This document shows, one piece after another, positions 35,679 to 44,075 of a stretch of DNA of 64,000 nucleotides. The notes beneath the pieces were generated by a model. It saw only the letters and a list, made by a program, of their open reading frames with translations. It searched no databases and was not told where the DNA came from. This DNA comes from Blastomonas sp. SL216 (GTDB lineage Bacteria > Pseudomonadota > Alphaproteobacteria > Sphingomonadales > Sphingomonadaceae), in assembly GCA_026625625.1 (NCBI GenBank), contig CP113055.1, positions 1,428,501-1,492,500 on the forward strand, read 5' to 3'. The position numbers were made by a program, and so were the translations under genes. Each line of letters begins with the position of its first letter. The first letter of the stretch is position 1.

Positions 35679-36121
35679 CGCGGCGAGAATCCCCTAGGCG
35701 TGCTGGGTATGCGCAGAACTACCGTCCGATCCTCATCATCTACTTCAAGTTCTTCGATAGATTCCTCGTCAATGCCATTTTCGATATCGGAATCCGCCGG
35801 ATTCCGGCGCTTTCGATTTCTATCATCTGTGGAGGCACACATGCTCACTAACTGCTGATACCAGCCGTTAATCAAATAAGACTGATTAGCATACCATTGA
35901 TTTAATTGAAGTAATTGTGAGTTTCCGCAATATGCATTGTAACCACAGCGCATTGGAATACCCTGATAAAGCTCGGCATTTGCCACTTGATTGACCTGAC
36001 CGGCATAAGCCTGCAGTTGATAAAGAGCACTGCCGCAAGTCGTGGACTGAGCAGATGCGGGCGCATTTATCGCTGCAGCGATCATCGTTAACGCCAACAT
36101 GGATTTTATGCCGTGCTCCAT
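35675..36121 (-). CDS. small exported four-cysteine protein, unknown
   Basis: The 148-aa product has a signal peptide (residues 1-25, ending PASAQ). The mature middle is rich in Gln, Asn and Tyr, with cysteines at 29, 59, 65 and 95. A polybasic stretch RNRKRR (101-106), an acidic tail (109-131) and a final TVVLRIPSTPRGFSPR follow. The ATG at 36121 follows a GGGGGA site. I do not recognise the family. Its stop overlaps the start of the HExxH peptidase gene, so it may be a substrate, inhibitor or chaperone of that enzyme (inference only). Confidence 0.6.
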   Translation of the reverse strand: MEHGIKSMLALTMIAAAINAPASAQSTTCGSALYQLQAYAGQVNQVANAELYQGIPMRCGYNAYCGNSQLLQLNQWYANQSYLINGWYQQLVSMCASTDDRNRKRRNPADSDIENGIDEESIEELEVDDEDRTVVLRIPSTPRGFSPR

Positions 36122-36183
36122 CACTTCCCCCACAAGTTTCGCTTAAAAATATCAGGCCAGAAAATTATGTCGAGTCATTTGGG

Positions 36184-36246
36184 AACACCGTTAGGGTGTA
36201 CGACAATCACAAAATGGCAGCATAAATTCCGGGAACATCGAGTTCC
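36184..36246. promoter_or_regulatory. two dyads upstream of the island gene pair
   Basis: ACACC-GTTAG-GGTGT (36185-36199) and GGAAC-ATCGA-GTTCC (36232-36246) are inverted repeats with five-base arms and five-base spacers. Their centres are about 47 bp apart, and they lie 60-125 bases upstream of the start at 36121. They could be operators. On the minus strand a CATAAT lies near 36165, but no matching -35 was found. Confidence 0.3.
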
Positions 36247-36372
36247 TAGGCCACAATGGATGATCACCGGATCACAGTACTTGACACTAAAGTCAGATAG
36301 TTACCGTATCCTCTGCGTAAAAATCCAGATTTGATACGCTACTCAGCTGTATCGAACCCTCGCCCCACAAAC

Positions 36373-37191
36373 TCAAGCCCTTACCTCTCCCCCCGCCTGC
36401 ACTGTAGCCACACGCCCCCGCCCAGTCACTTCCGCAAACTTCGCATGGTATTTCGGGTGCTCGGTGCCCATCCACTTGTCCCACCAGGTGAAATACAGGC
36501 CATAATTGGTGTTGAACCCGCCATTGTGGTGCAGGTCGTGGTGGACGGTGGTGTTGATCCAGCGGGTCAGCGGGGAGGACAGCCACCAGCGCGGGAAGAA
36601 TTCGAAGCCCGCATGGCCCATCGCGTTGCGGATGATCTGGAAGTTGAGCCAGGTGAACATCACCCAGCCAGGCGTCGGCACGAAGAACTGCCAGAGCGGC
36701 ACGAACAGGAACATCACCGCCGCTTCCGGCATCGCGAAGCTGTACGCGGCCCAGGGCGTCGGCGTGATCGAGCGGTGGTGTGCACGGTGGAAATGCTTGA
36801 ACAGCCGGGGATGGTGCATGAAGCGGTGCGCCCAGTAGAAATAGGCGTCATGCGCGATGATGATCCCGGCCAGGATCACAAGATCGATGCCCAGACCGAA
36901 GCCCTTGCCGAACACGCTGTAGAGCAGCCCGACCTCCTTGCCCCAGATCAGGAAACACGCGCCGATCACATAGACGAACACCGACTGCAGCGACTGGAGA
37001 AACTCGCGGCGCATATCGGCGGCCGTCGCCTCACGCGCCTGAATCTTGCGCGCCCGGATCGCGGTGCGTCTGAGCAGCCACACGACCGCAAAGGTCACCG
37101 ATGCGGCGATGAAATAGCGGCCGAAATCAAAGGCGAAAATATGGTGGCCCTTGGCGAGGAGAATATCGAGGGGCGGGAAACCTGTGGTCAT
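36373..37191 (-). CDS. sterol desaturase / fatty acid hydroxylase family protein
   Basis: The 272-aa membrane protein has several hydrophobic helices and the histidine clusters of the family: HDAYFYWAHRFMHH, HFHRAHHRS and HHDLHHNGGFNTNYG. These bind a di-iron centre that hydroxylates or desaturates lipids. The substrate is unknown. It starts at ATG 37191. The upstream gene on the same strand is a membrane AraC regulator, 93 bases away, which may control it. Confidence 0.9.
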   Translation of the reverse strand: MTTGFPPLDILLAKGHHIFAFDFGRYFIAASVTFAVVWLLRRTAIRARKIQAREATAADMRREFLQSLQSVFVYVIGACFLIWGKEVGLLYSVFGKGFGLGIDLVILAGIIIAHDAYFYWAHRFMHHPRLFKHFHRAHHRSITPTPWAAYSFAMPEAAVMFLFVPLWQFFVPTPGWVMFTWLNFQIIRNAMGHAGFEFFPRWWLSSPLTRWINTTVHHDLHHNGGFNTNYGLYFTWWDKWMGTEHPKYHAKFAEVTGRGRVATVQAGGEVRA

Positions 37192-37284
37192 GCTCGGCTC
37201 CTGGTGGCAGCGGTCAGTGACCGAATGCCCGGCTTTGTGCCTTGATGCCCAGCTTTGCCCGAAAGCGGCTAGCCGATTTCGAAA

Positions 37285-38340
37285 TCAGCCAGTTGAACGG
37301 GCACGAAATTCGCTCGGCGTCATCCCTTCGGCCTCGCGGAATGCGCGATTGAACGGACCCAGCGAACCAAAGCCTGCATCGAGCGCGATGGTGATGATCG
37401 GCACATCCTTCTGTGCCGGATCGGCCAGCGCCGCCTTCACCTCTGCCAGACGATAGCCGTTGAGAAAGGCTGCAAAATTGCGGTGGCCAAGCTGGCCGTT
37501 GATGGTGCGGCGCAGCCTGTATTCCTGCTCGCCCAGCATTGCGGCGAGCTTGGCGATCGACAGCGTCTCGTCGCGGTGTGGCATCTCTGCCGCCATGTGG
37601 CGCAGAAGCTTTTCGGACAAGGGGTCGGCAATCGGCTCGGCAGCGGGCTTGACCGGGGCCACGGGCGCGGCAGCAGCGCCGAACAGGTCGGCCTGGCGCA
37701 TGCGCAGCATCACCGCGCAAAAGCCGAGCACCGCCAGCAGCGCTCCGCTCGCGACAACGCGCTTGAGTTCCAGCGTCCCGCCGGGGAGCGCCTTCGGATC
37801 AGCGACTTCGACGATCGCGATCAGGATGACATAGACGGCAATGACCCCCACCAGCAGCGGACGGATGCGACGCCGACGCTCGACCAGATCGCCCTCACGG
37901 CTGCGCCACACCTCCCACAATGCAGCAGCGGCAAAGGCCAGCATGAAAAGCCGGAAAAGGACGCGTGAGGCGAGCGCAACATTGCCATCGGACAAGCCTG
38001 TCAGCTGCACGACCAGTGTGTTGAGCACGGAGAGCAGCACCAGACCGGCGCTGATCGCCGTCACCTGCTTTTCGTCGTTGAACCACGCCTTGCCAAACAG
38101 CCAGAACAGGCCTGGCGTTGCGCCCGCGCCCAGCGAAAACAGCAGGCCGATGATGCTCCGCTCGTCACATAATCCGGACGTCACGATCAGATAGCTGCAG
38201 ATCGCAGCGTTCATCGCCACGGCCAATCGCGCTGGAACATCCTGCCAATGGTCGCGGACAAGGATCCAGCTCCAGAGAGCGAGAATTGCGATCGATCCGC
38301 CGCGTGCCATCTGATCGATCTGTTCGAAAGCCGTCATCAT
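37285..38340 (-). CDS. membrane-bound AraC family transcriptional regulator
   Basis: The 351-aa product has six or seven hydrophobic helices in the first ~230 residues. A Pro/Ala linker and a C-terminal AraC DNA-binding domain follow (SIAKLAAMLGEQEYRLRRTINGQLG, then IITIALDAGFGSLGPFNRAFREAEGMTPSEFR). This is the membrane sensor plus AraC layout: the membrane part would detect a lipid or envelope signal. Two adjacent ATGs (38340, 38337) are possible starts. No strong ribosome site was seen. Confidence 0.85.
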   Translation of the reverse strand: MMTAFEQIDQMARGGSIAILALWSWILVRDHWQDVPARLAVAMNAAICSYLIVTSGLCDERSIIGLLFSLGAGATPGLFWLFGKAWFNDEKQVTAISAGLVLLSVLNTLVVQLTGLSDGNVALASRVLFRLFMLAFAAAALWEVWRSREGDLVERRRRIRPLLVGVIAVYVILIAIVEVADPKALPGGTLELKRVVASGALLAVLGFCAVMLRMRQADLFGAAAAPVAPVKPAAEPIADPLSEKLLRHMAAEMPHRDETLSIAKLAAMLGEQEYRLRRTINGQLGHRNFAAFLNGYRLAEVKAALADPAQKDVPIITIALDAGFGSLGPFNRAFREAEGMTPSEFRARSTG

Positions 38341-38535
38341 GACAGGGCTGCCAAAGCCGGAAGGCCACGGCAAGCCGATTCCGAAATCGACCAGCAAGAG
38401 CAGTTTGCATCAGCCTCGCCCCATCCGGAATCGACCAGCCATTTTTCGAAATGAGCAGGCTTGGGGCGGGTCGCTCCCGTCACTGTGCCTCATCACCGGT
38501 CAGTCCAAGGATCGGCGACAATGAGGAGACTTGCG

Positions 38536-38871
38536 ATGACGAAGATTTTCACGGCACTGGCCCTGGCAGCGCTGACGATTCCGGCGATCGCCGCCCCTGC
38601 CCAAAACGCGCAGAGCATGCCGGTTCCGATCAACCATCTGGATCTGGCATCCACGGACGGCCAGAGGAGCCTTGCGCGGCGCATCCACCGTGCCGCCCAG
38701 GCGCTGTGCGCGATTCACGCCGTCGATAGCCTGCCACAGGCCCAGCGCTCGGAGCGCCGCTGCATCAGGGAAACGCAGATGCGCGCCCTGGCCGCGGCAA
38801 GAACCCAGCACGCCGCCCTTGCCGCTGTGCCCGCGCGGATGGTGCAGCCGGGTATCGCGACGGCGGAATGA
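38536..38871 (+). CDS. UrcA family protein
   Basis: The 111-aa exported product has a signal peptide (TKIFTALALAALTIPAIAAPAQ). The mature part carries [24 protein letters not shown] and a second conserved cysteine in RSERRCIRE, the two-cysteine UrcA pattern. The start at 38536 has GAGGAG eight bases upstream. UrcA proteins are periplasmic and of unknown function, common in sphingomonads and Caulobacterales. Confidence 0.8.
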   Translation: MTKIFTALALAALTIPAIAAPAQNAQSMPVPINHLDLASTDGQRSLARRIHRAAQALCAIHAVDSLPQAQRSERRCIRETQMRALAAARTQHAALAAVPARMVQPGIATAE

Positions 38872-39249
38872 ACAACGCGGCACGGTGCCCGATTCCCATC
38901 GGGGATGCGAGGCGCATCGCCCCTGTCGGCCAGGCTGACCGCAAGCCACGATGGCAGAGGCGGATGGTCGTGGCGATTCCCTTCCTGATCGGCGCGCCAT
39001 CCAAAAAATTATTCGCTGCCCTTTGCGTCAACTTGTCGGTCAGGAATACCGACGTAATTCCGCCAATTCGGCTCTAGTTTTGCAGCAATACCGCGCAGCA
39101 ATGCCAAAGGCGGAGCCATGTTGTCCCATAGTTCCGCCACGCACAGTAAAGAAAAATTTTACCACGCCCCAATAGCGATTCGTGTTGGGCGCTCCGTCTG
39201 GTGTCCGGCAGGGGGCCGGCCGACCGAGCGCTAAGGGGAAACACGATCC
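38872..39249. other. intergenic region upstream of TonB receptor gene
   Basis: 378 bases without a convincing gene. It holds an AT-rich patch (39147-39165) that may include the receptor promoter, a GC hairpin CCGGC-N5-GCCGG (39205-39219), and the ribosome site AAGGGGA at 39233-39239. A 69-codon frame starting at 38868 is probably spurious. No cobalamin-riboswitch motifs were recognised. Confidence 0.5.
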
Positions 39250-41781
39250 ATGGCCAAGACTGCATTTCTGATGGTCACGTCCTATCTGGCGCTTTCGACA
39301 CCGGCATGGGCCGAAACGGCTACCGCGTCTGCCTCTGCAGCTACGGCGTCCGATGCCGCAGCATTGGAAACGACCGATGCCGATGCTGCGCAGCAATCCA
39401 CCGACACTGCGGCCAAGCCGCCGCAGGAGATGTTCTCCACTGGCGTTGCCAAGGGCCGTGACCGGCTGGATAGCGCAACCTCGACCAGCGCGCTGCGCGG
39501 CGAAGACATCACGATCCTGGGCCCGCGCCCGATCGGCGAAGTGCTGCGCACCATGGCGGGCCTGCGCGTCGCGACCAGCATCGGCGAAGGCAATAACAAC
39601 TACACCGTGCGCGGGCTGCCGCTGGCGGCCGGTGGTTCGAAATACATGCAGATCCAGGAAGACGGCCTGCCGCTGCTGGAATTTGCCGATCTGTTCAACG
39701 TCGGCGCGGATGTCTATCTGCGCAACGACCTGACCGTGAACGCGATCGAGACGATCCGTGGCGGCTCTGCCTCCACCTTCGCGTCCAACTCGCCCGGCGG
39801 CCTGATCAACATCCTGTCGCGCACCGGCGAGGTCGAGGGCGGGTCGGTGCAACTCACCACCGGAGTCGATTTCGACACGAAGCGCGTCGATTTCACTTAT
39901 GGCGGCAAGCTGGGCGAAAACACCCGCTTCCAGATCGGCGGCTTCTACCGCCAGGGTGAAGGCCCGCGCAACAATGGCTTCGATGGCTGGAAGGGTGGCC
40001 AGATCAAGTTCAACATCACGCGCGAGTTCGAGAATGGCTATATCCGGCTGTATCTCAAATATCTCGATGACCGCTCGCCGACCTTTGCGCCCTATTTCGC
40101 CAACATCACCGGCACCAACGCCAATCCGCGCATCCGCAGCTTTCCCGGCTTCGACCTGCGCGATGACACCATCCTGTCCTCTTTCCTGGGCCCGATCATC
40201 ACGCTCGACCAGAACAACAACCCGGCCGCCTTCCCGGTCGCGACCGGCCAGAGCGCCGAATCCAAGTCGATCGGGCTGGAGGGCCAGTTCGAGGTCGCCG
40301 GTTGGACGATCACCGAACGCATGCGCTATGCGGCCAATGGCGGCGATTTCAGCCGCGGCTTCCCCAATACGGCCAACACCGTGTCGGCTTTTGCCGCAGG
40401 CCAGGGCGGGGTCGGCGCAACCGCGCGCTATGCCAGCGGGCCTCTGGCGGGCCAGCTGATCGATCCCAATGGGCTGATCAACGGCAACGGACTGCTGTCG
40501 CTCTATTTCTTCTCGTTCGTGCGCGCGCGTTCGCTCGACAATTTCACCAATGATGTCCGAGCCAGCAAGGTGTGGGAACTGCCCGGCGGCAAGCTGACCA
40601 CGACGGTCGGCGGCTATCTGGCGACGCAGGACCTCAACACCACCTGGCTGCACACCGCGATGAACATCGACGCCAATGGCGACAATGGCACCGCGCAGGT
40701 CGACATCTTCAACGCCGCAGGTCAGCCGCAGACGCTGAACGGCTATTTCGCCTTTGCCCGTGCGACCAGCCTGTTCCGCCGCGCGTTCGATGTGAACTAC
40801 AAGGTGTTCGCGCCTTATGGATCGGTGAACTATCATTTCGGCAAGATCGCGATTGGCGGCAGCCTGCGCTATGATATCGGGCGCGTGCGCGGCTCGCTGG
40901 TGGGGGCAGACCTCAACAACGGCAGTGTCGGCCTGATCACGCAGGACATCAACCGCGATGGCATCATCAACCCGGCCGAACGCCGCGTTGCCTTCCTGCC
41001 GTTCACCCAGTCCGCGCCGGTCAACTATAACTACGGCTATCTGAGTTATTCGGCGGGGATCAACTATCGCGCGGCAGAGCCCTTCTCGCTCTTCGCGCGC
41101 TACAGCAAGGGCGCGCGCGCCAATGCCGACAAGGTGCTGTTCACGCCGCTGATCAGCAATGCCACGGGCGACATCCGCAGCAACACCGACAAGCAGGACA
41201 ATGTGAAGCAGCTCGAAGGCGGCTTCAAGTTCCGCAAGGACGGCTTCACCTTCAACGCGACGGCGTTCCGCGTGACGGCAGCGGACCATAATGTGATCAA
41301 CGGCGCAGCCAATCGCACCGATCGGCGCTACCGTGCCACCGGCGTCGAAATGGAAGGCGGGGTGCACAAGGGGCCGTTCAGCCTGATGATCGGCGCAACC
41401 TATACCAAGGCCAAGATCACCCGCGACCTGCTCGATCCGACGCTGACCGGCAAGGAACCGCGCCACCAGCCCGACTGGACCTTCTTCGCGACGCCCTCGG
41501 TCGATCTGGGCCGCGCCGTGATCGGTGCCAGCATCGTCGGCGTGACCAAGAGCTTCTCGCAGGATTCGAACCTGCTGGTGATGCCCGGCTTCACCACGGT
41601 CGACCTGTTCGGCCAGGTCAAGCTGTTCAACGGCGGCAGCCTGCAGGTCAACGCCAACAACGTGTTCAACACGCTCGGCATTTTCGAGGTGAACCAGGCC
41701 AGCGTGCCAGCCAATGGCGTCGGCTTTGCCCGCGCGATCAACGGGCGGACGATTTCCGCCTCGTTGCGCTTCGACTTCTGA
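39250..41781 (+). CDS. TonB-dependent outer membrane receptor
   Basis: The 843-aa product has a signal peptide ending near PAWAE, a low-complexity Ala/Thr segment and a plug domain (ALRGEDITILGPRPIGEVLRTM, NNNYTVRGLP, IRGGSASTFASNSPGGLINIL, each approximate). A beta-barrel of repeated aromatic strands ends in the outer-membrane sorting signal SLRFDF. It takes up large substrates such as siderophores or oligosaccharides using TonB energy. The substrate is not evident. No FecIR-type regulator is adjacent. Confidence 0.95.
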   Translation: MAKTAFLMVTSYLALSTPAWAETATASASAATASDAAALETTDADAAQQSTDTAAKPPQEMFSTGVAKGRDRLDSATSTSALRGEDITILGPRPIGEVLRTMAGLRVATSIGEGNNNYTVRGLPLAAGGSKYMQIQEDGLPLLEFADLFNVGADVYLRNDLTVNAIETIRGGSASTFASNSPGGLINILSRTGEVEGGSVQLTTGVDFDTKRVDFTYGGKLGENTRFQIGGFYRQGEGPRNNGFDGWKGGQIKFNITREFENGYIRLYLKYLDDRSPTFAPYFANITGTNANPRIRSFPGFDLRDDTILSSFLGPIITLDQNNNPAAFPVATGQSAESKSIGLEGQFEVAGWTITERMRYAANGGDFSRGFPNTANTVSAFAAGQGGVGATARYASGPLAGQLIDPNGLINGNGLLSLYFFSFVRARSLDNFTNDVRASKVWELPGGKLTTTVGGYLATQDLNTTWLHTAMNIDANGDNGTAQVDIFNAAGQPQTLNGYFAFARATSLFRRAFDVNYKVFAPYGSVNYHFGKIAIGGSLRYDIGRVRGSLVGADLNNGSVGLITQDINRDGIINPAERRVAFLPFTQSAPVNYNYGYLSYSAGINYRAAEPFSLFARYSKGARANADKVLFTPLISNATGDIRSNTDKQDNVKQLEGGFKFRKDGFTFNATAFRVTAADHNVINGAANRTDRRYRATGVEMEGGVHKGPFSLMIGATYTKAKITRDLLDPTLTGKEPRHQPDWTFFATPSVDLGRAVIGASIVGVTKSFSQDSNLLVMPGFTTVDLFGQVKLFNGGSLQVNANNVFNTLGIFEVNQASVPANGVGFARAINGRTISASLRFDF

Positions 41782-41801
41782 TCCCCGGGGGGATGGGGAC
41801 G

Positions 41802-43487
41802 TCAGGCGCTCTCGGGAACCCCGGCAGCGCCTGATGGCGCATCGGCTAGCGCCGCCTGTCCTGCCGGCTCGCGCGGCAGGAACAGCGTCATCACCGTACC
41901 CTTCCCCACCTCGCTCTCGATGCTGAGGCCGCCGCCCGATTGATGGGTGAACCCGTGCACCATCGAAACGCCCAGGCCGGTGCCCTTGCCGACCTGCTTG
42001 GTGGTAAAGAATGGTTCGGCGACGCGGGCCAGCACGTCAGACGGCATGCCGGTGCCGGTATCGATGACGCTGATCGCGACATAATCGCCATCGGCAAGAT
42101 CGCCCAGCGCGTCAGGACCCGGTGCGCGCACCGCACGCGCGGCGATGCGCACCGTGCCGCCATCGGGCATCGCATCGCGCGCATTGATCACCAGGTTGAG
42201 CAGCGCCGATTGCAGCTGGGCAGCGTCCGCGATGATCGCACCGCAGCTGCCGTCCTCGTTCACCTCGACCGTAACTCCCGTTCCCGCCGACACCCGCAGC
42301 AACGGCTCGAGCTCGTGCAGGAATGCAGCAAGGTCGATCCGCTCAGGGTCCAGCCGCTGTTGCCGTGCGAACGCGAGCAGCTGCTTGACCAGCCCGGTGC
42401 CGCGCATCGCCGCATTGGTGCTCATGTCGATCAGCTTCAGCGCTTCGGGATCGTCGAGCCGCCGCCCGACCAGTGACAGCCCGCTCAGCACGGCGGCGAG
42501 GATGTTGTTGAAATCATGGGCGACGCCCGCAACCAGCCGGCCCATGGCCTCCAGCTTCTGGCTATGGATCAGCGCGTCCTGCGCAGCCTCACGCCGGGCG
42601 ATTTCCTCGGTCAGCTGGGCATTGGCCTCGTGCAAGGCCGCCGTCCGCCGCGCCACGGTGATCTCCAGATCGTCGGCCAGCGCGCGCAGCGCACGTTCAG
42701 CCTGCACGCGTTCCTCGATGATCGTGCCCGACGGGATGAGACCGGCGATCGCGCCTGAGGAATCGCGCAACGGGGCTAGCTGGAAATCGATGGTCATCAG
42801 CTGGTCACCGAGCCGCACCGGAACGTCATAGCGCACGACTTCACCGGCGCCCGCCGCGCCGATGGCTGCCTTCAGCCGTTCCTGCACCGCCGGATCGTAA
42901 GACCACCAGGGGGCCTCCCAGAACGGCCGCCCCGCCACATCGCCCAGTTCCAGCCCGGCCGCATCGAGAGGCGCGCGATTGGCATAATCGACATGACCGT
43001 CCAGCGTCAGCACGCCGACAAAGGCGAACAGCTGGTCGAGCACGCGGCGCAGCCGGTCCTCGCGCTCGCGAATTTCGCGTTCCTGGACGCGGCGGTCGGT
43101 GACATCCTCGCAGATGATGCCGATTCCGGTGACCTGGCCCTCGCCGACAAAGATCGGGTAGAATTGCTCGCGCCATTCGCGGATCTGTCCCGGATAAGCG
43201 AGCGTCGTGCCGGTGACGGTGACATCGCGCAGCGGTTCGCCGGTCTCGATGACCTTGAGCAGCATCGGCTCGGCCGTTGCGCGCAGATCGGGCACCAGAT
43301 CCCAGACCTTCTTGCCGACATGCTCCTCGGGCGAAAAGCCGTTCATGTCCGCGAGCGCGGGGTTGACGCGGACGAAGCGCAGATCGCGGTCCACCAGCCC
43401 CAGGCCCAGTGGCGCGCGCGCGTACAGCGCATCCAGCTCGGCCGCATGGGTAGCCTGCTGCAAGCGGGAAGCATCAGTCTGAACCAT
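41802..43487 (-). CDS. PAS domain sensor histidine kinase
   Basis: The 561-aa cytosolic product has two PAS domains (about 20-130 and 145-260), a short coiled coil, the HisKA H-box GVAHDFNNILAAV (His324), the N-box LLNLVINARDAMPDGG, the G1 box VIDTGTGMP and the G2 box GKGTGLGVSMVHGF. All catalytic boxes are intact. The HDFNN type is common in hybrid or one-off alphaproteobacterial kinases. No receiver domain and no neighbouring response regulator are present. The ATG at 43487 follows AGGGGCATCTT. It converges with the TonB receptor gene. Confidence 0.93.
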   Translation of the reverse strand: MVQTDASRLQQATHAAELDALYARAPLGLGLVDRDLRFVRVNPALADMNGFSPEEHVGKKVWDLVPDLRATAEPMLLKVIETGEPLRDVTVTGTTLAYPGQIREWREQFYPIFVGEGQVTGIGIICEDVTDRRVQEREIREREDRLRRVLDQLFAFVGVLTLDGHVDYANRAPLDAAGLELGDVAGRPFWEAPWWSYDPAVQERLKAAIGAAGAGEVVRYDVPVRLGDQLMTIDFQLAPLRDSSGAIAGLIPSGTIIEERVQAERALRALADDLEITVARRTAALHEANAQLTEEIARREAAQDALIHSQKLEAMGRLVAGVAHDFNNILAAVLSGLSLVGRRLDDPEALKLIDMSTNAAMRGTGLVKQLLAFARQQRLDPERIDLAAFLHELEPLLRVSAGTGVTVEVNEDGSCGAIIADAAQLQSALLNLVINARDAMPDGGTVRIAARAVRAPGPDALGDLADGDYVAISVIDTGTGMPSDVLARVAEPFFTTKQVGKGTGLGVSMVHGFTHQSGGGLSIESEVGKGTVMTLFLPREPAGQAALADAPSGAAGVPESA

Positions 43488-44075
43488 AAGATGCCCCTGC
43501 CTCAACGAATCGCAGGCCATGGGTGAGTAACCGCAGCACCCGCTATGCCCATGCTGATCTATGCGTCCCAATCACCGGACGTCCAATGAAATGTGAAACA
43601 CGCAGGCATTCACTTGCCGCCAAAGTAACGTGCCGAAACGATGCTCAATCGCCAGATATTGATGAATGTTAACAAGCATTTGGCTGTGAACTGAACGCGC
43701 GCATTAGCCTTGGCCTGTTCTATCAATCTGATCTGCAAGGCAAAAAGGGCATGACGAACTATCGCACATGGCCGTCGGGTAAATCCGCCCCTCAGGCGCC
43801 ATAGCCCGTTGACCAGTGATCGTGCAGCGGATGTTCGGTGCCGGACCTGTGATCGATCATCGGCAGGTGCACCGCGAAATTCCTGTCACAGGCTTGCGGC
43901 TCGATGGCATCGTGCCCGTATTGAAATGCCATCGCTCCAGTTCATGCCGACGCGGCACAAAATTGGCGCGGATGCACACGGCGGGAAACGAGACGAAGCC
44001 CGGACCGGCATAGACCACAATCTGATCGAAAGGCGTGTCTTGCCGCCTGTGGCTGGCGCGGGCATGGGAGAGGCC
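43488..44075. other. 588-base divergent intergenic region
   Basis: It lies between the PAS kinase (minus) and the Sel1-like gene (plus). A somewhat AT-rich stretch (43640-43700) could hold promoters. A 17-codon frame at 43751-43804, preceded by AAGGG, is the only small frame with a ribosome site. The longer frames crossing 43810-44060 lack family character. No structured RNA was recognised. Confidence 0.4.

Larger units (their letters stand above)
34896..36372. other. AT-richer island between rpoD and the sterol desaturase gene
   Basis: Base composition drops visibly here against very GC-rich flanks, and codon use changes (AAT, TTA, AAA, TAT become common). It holds only the two overlapping minus-strand genes at 35034-36121 and about 250 bases of upstream DNA containing two short dyads. 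No integrase, transposase, tRNA or flanking direct repeat was seen. Probably horizontally acquired or old degenerate sequence. Confidence 0.65.

Noticed and set aside
38868-39077. 69-codon frame overlapping the UrcA stop as ATGA
   Set aside because: The product has no coherent fold or ribosome site and crosses an AT-rich intergenic region; the overlap is likely chance.
38872-39249. Riboswitch upstream of the TonB receptor
   Set aside because: No conserved cobalamin or other riboswitch core was seen; only a small GC hairpin is present.
39040-41466. 808-codon open frame antisense to the TonB receptor
   Set aside because: A shadow of a clear TonB receptor gene with signal peptide and C-terminal barrel signal.
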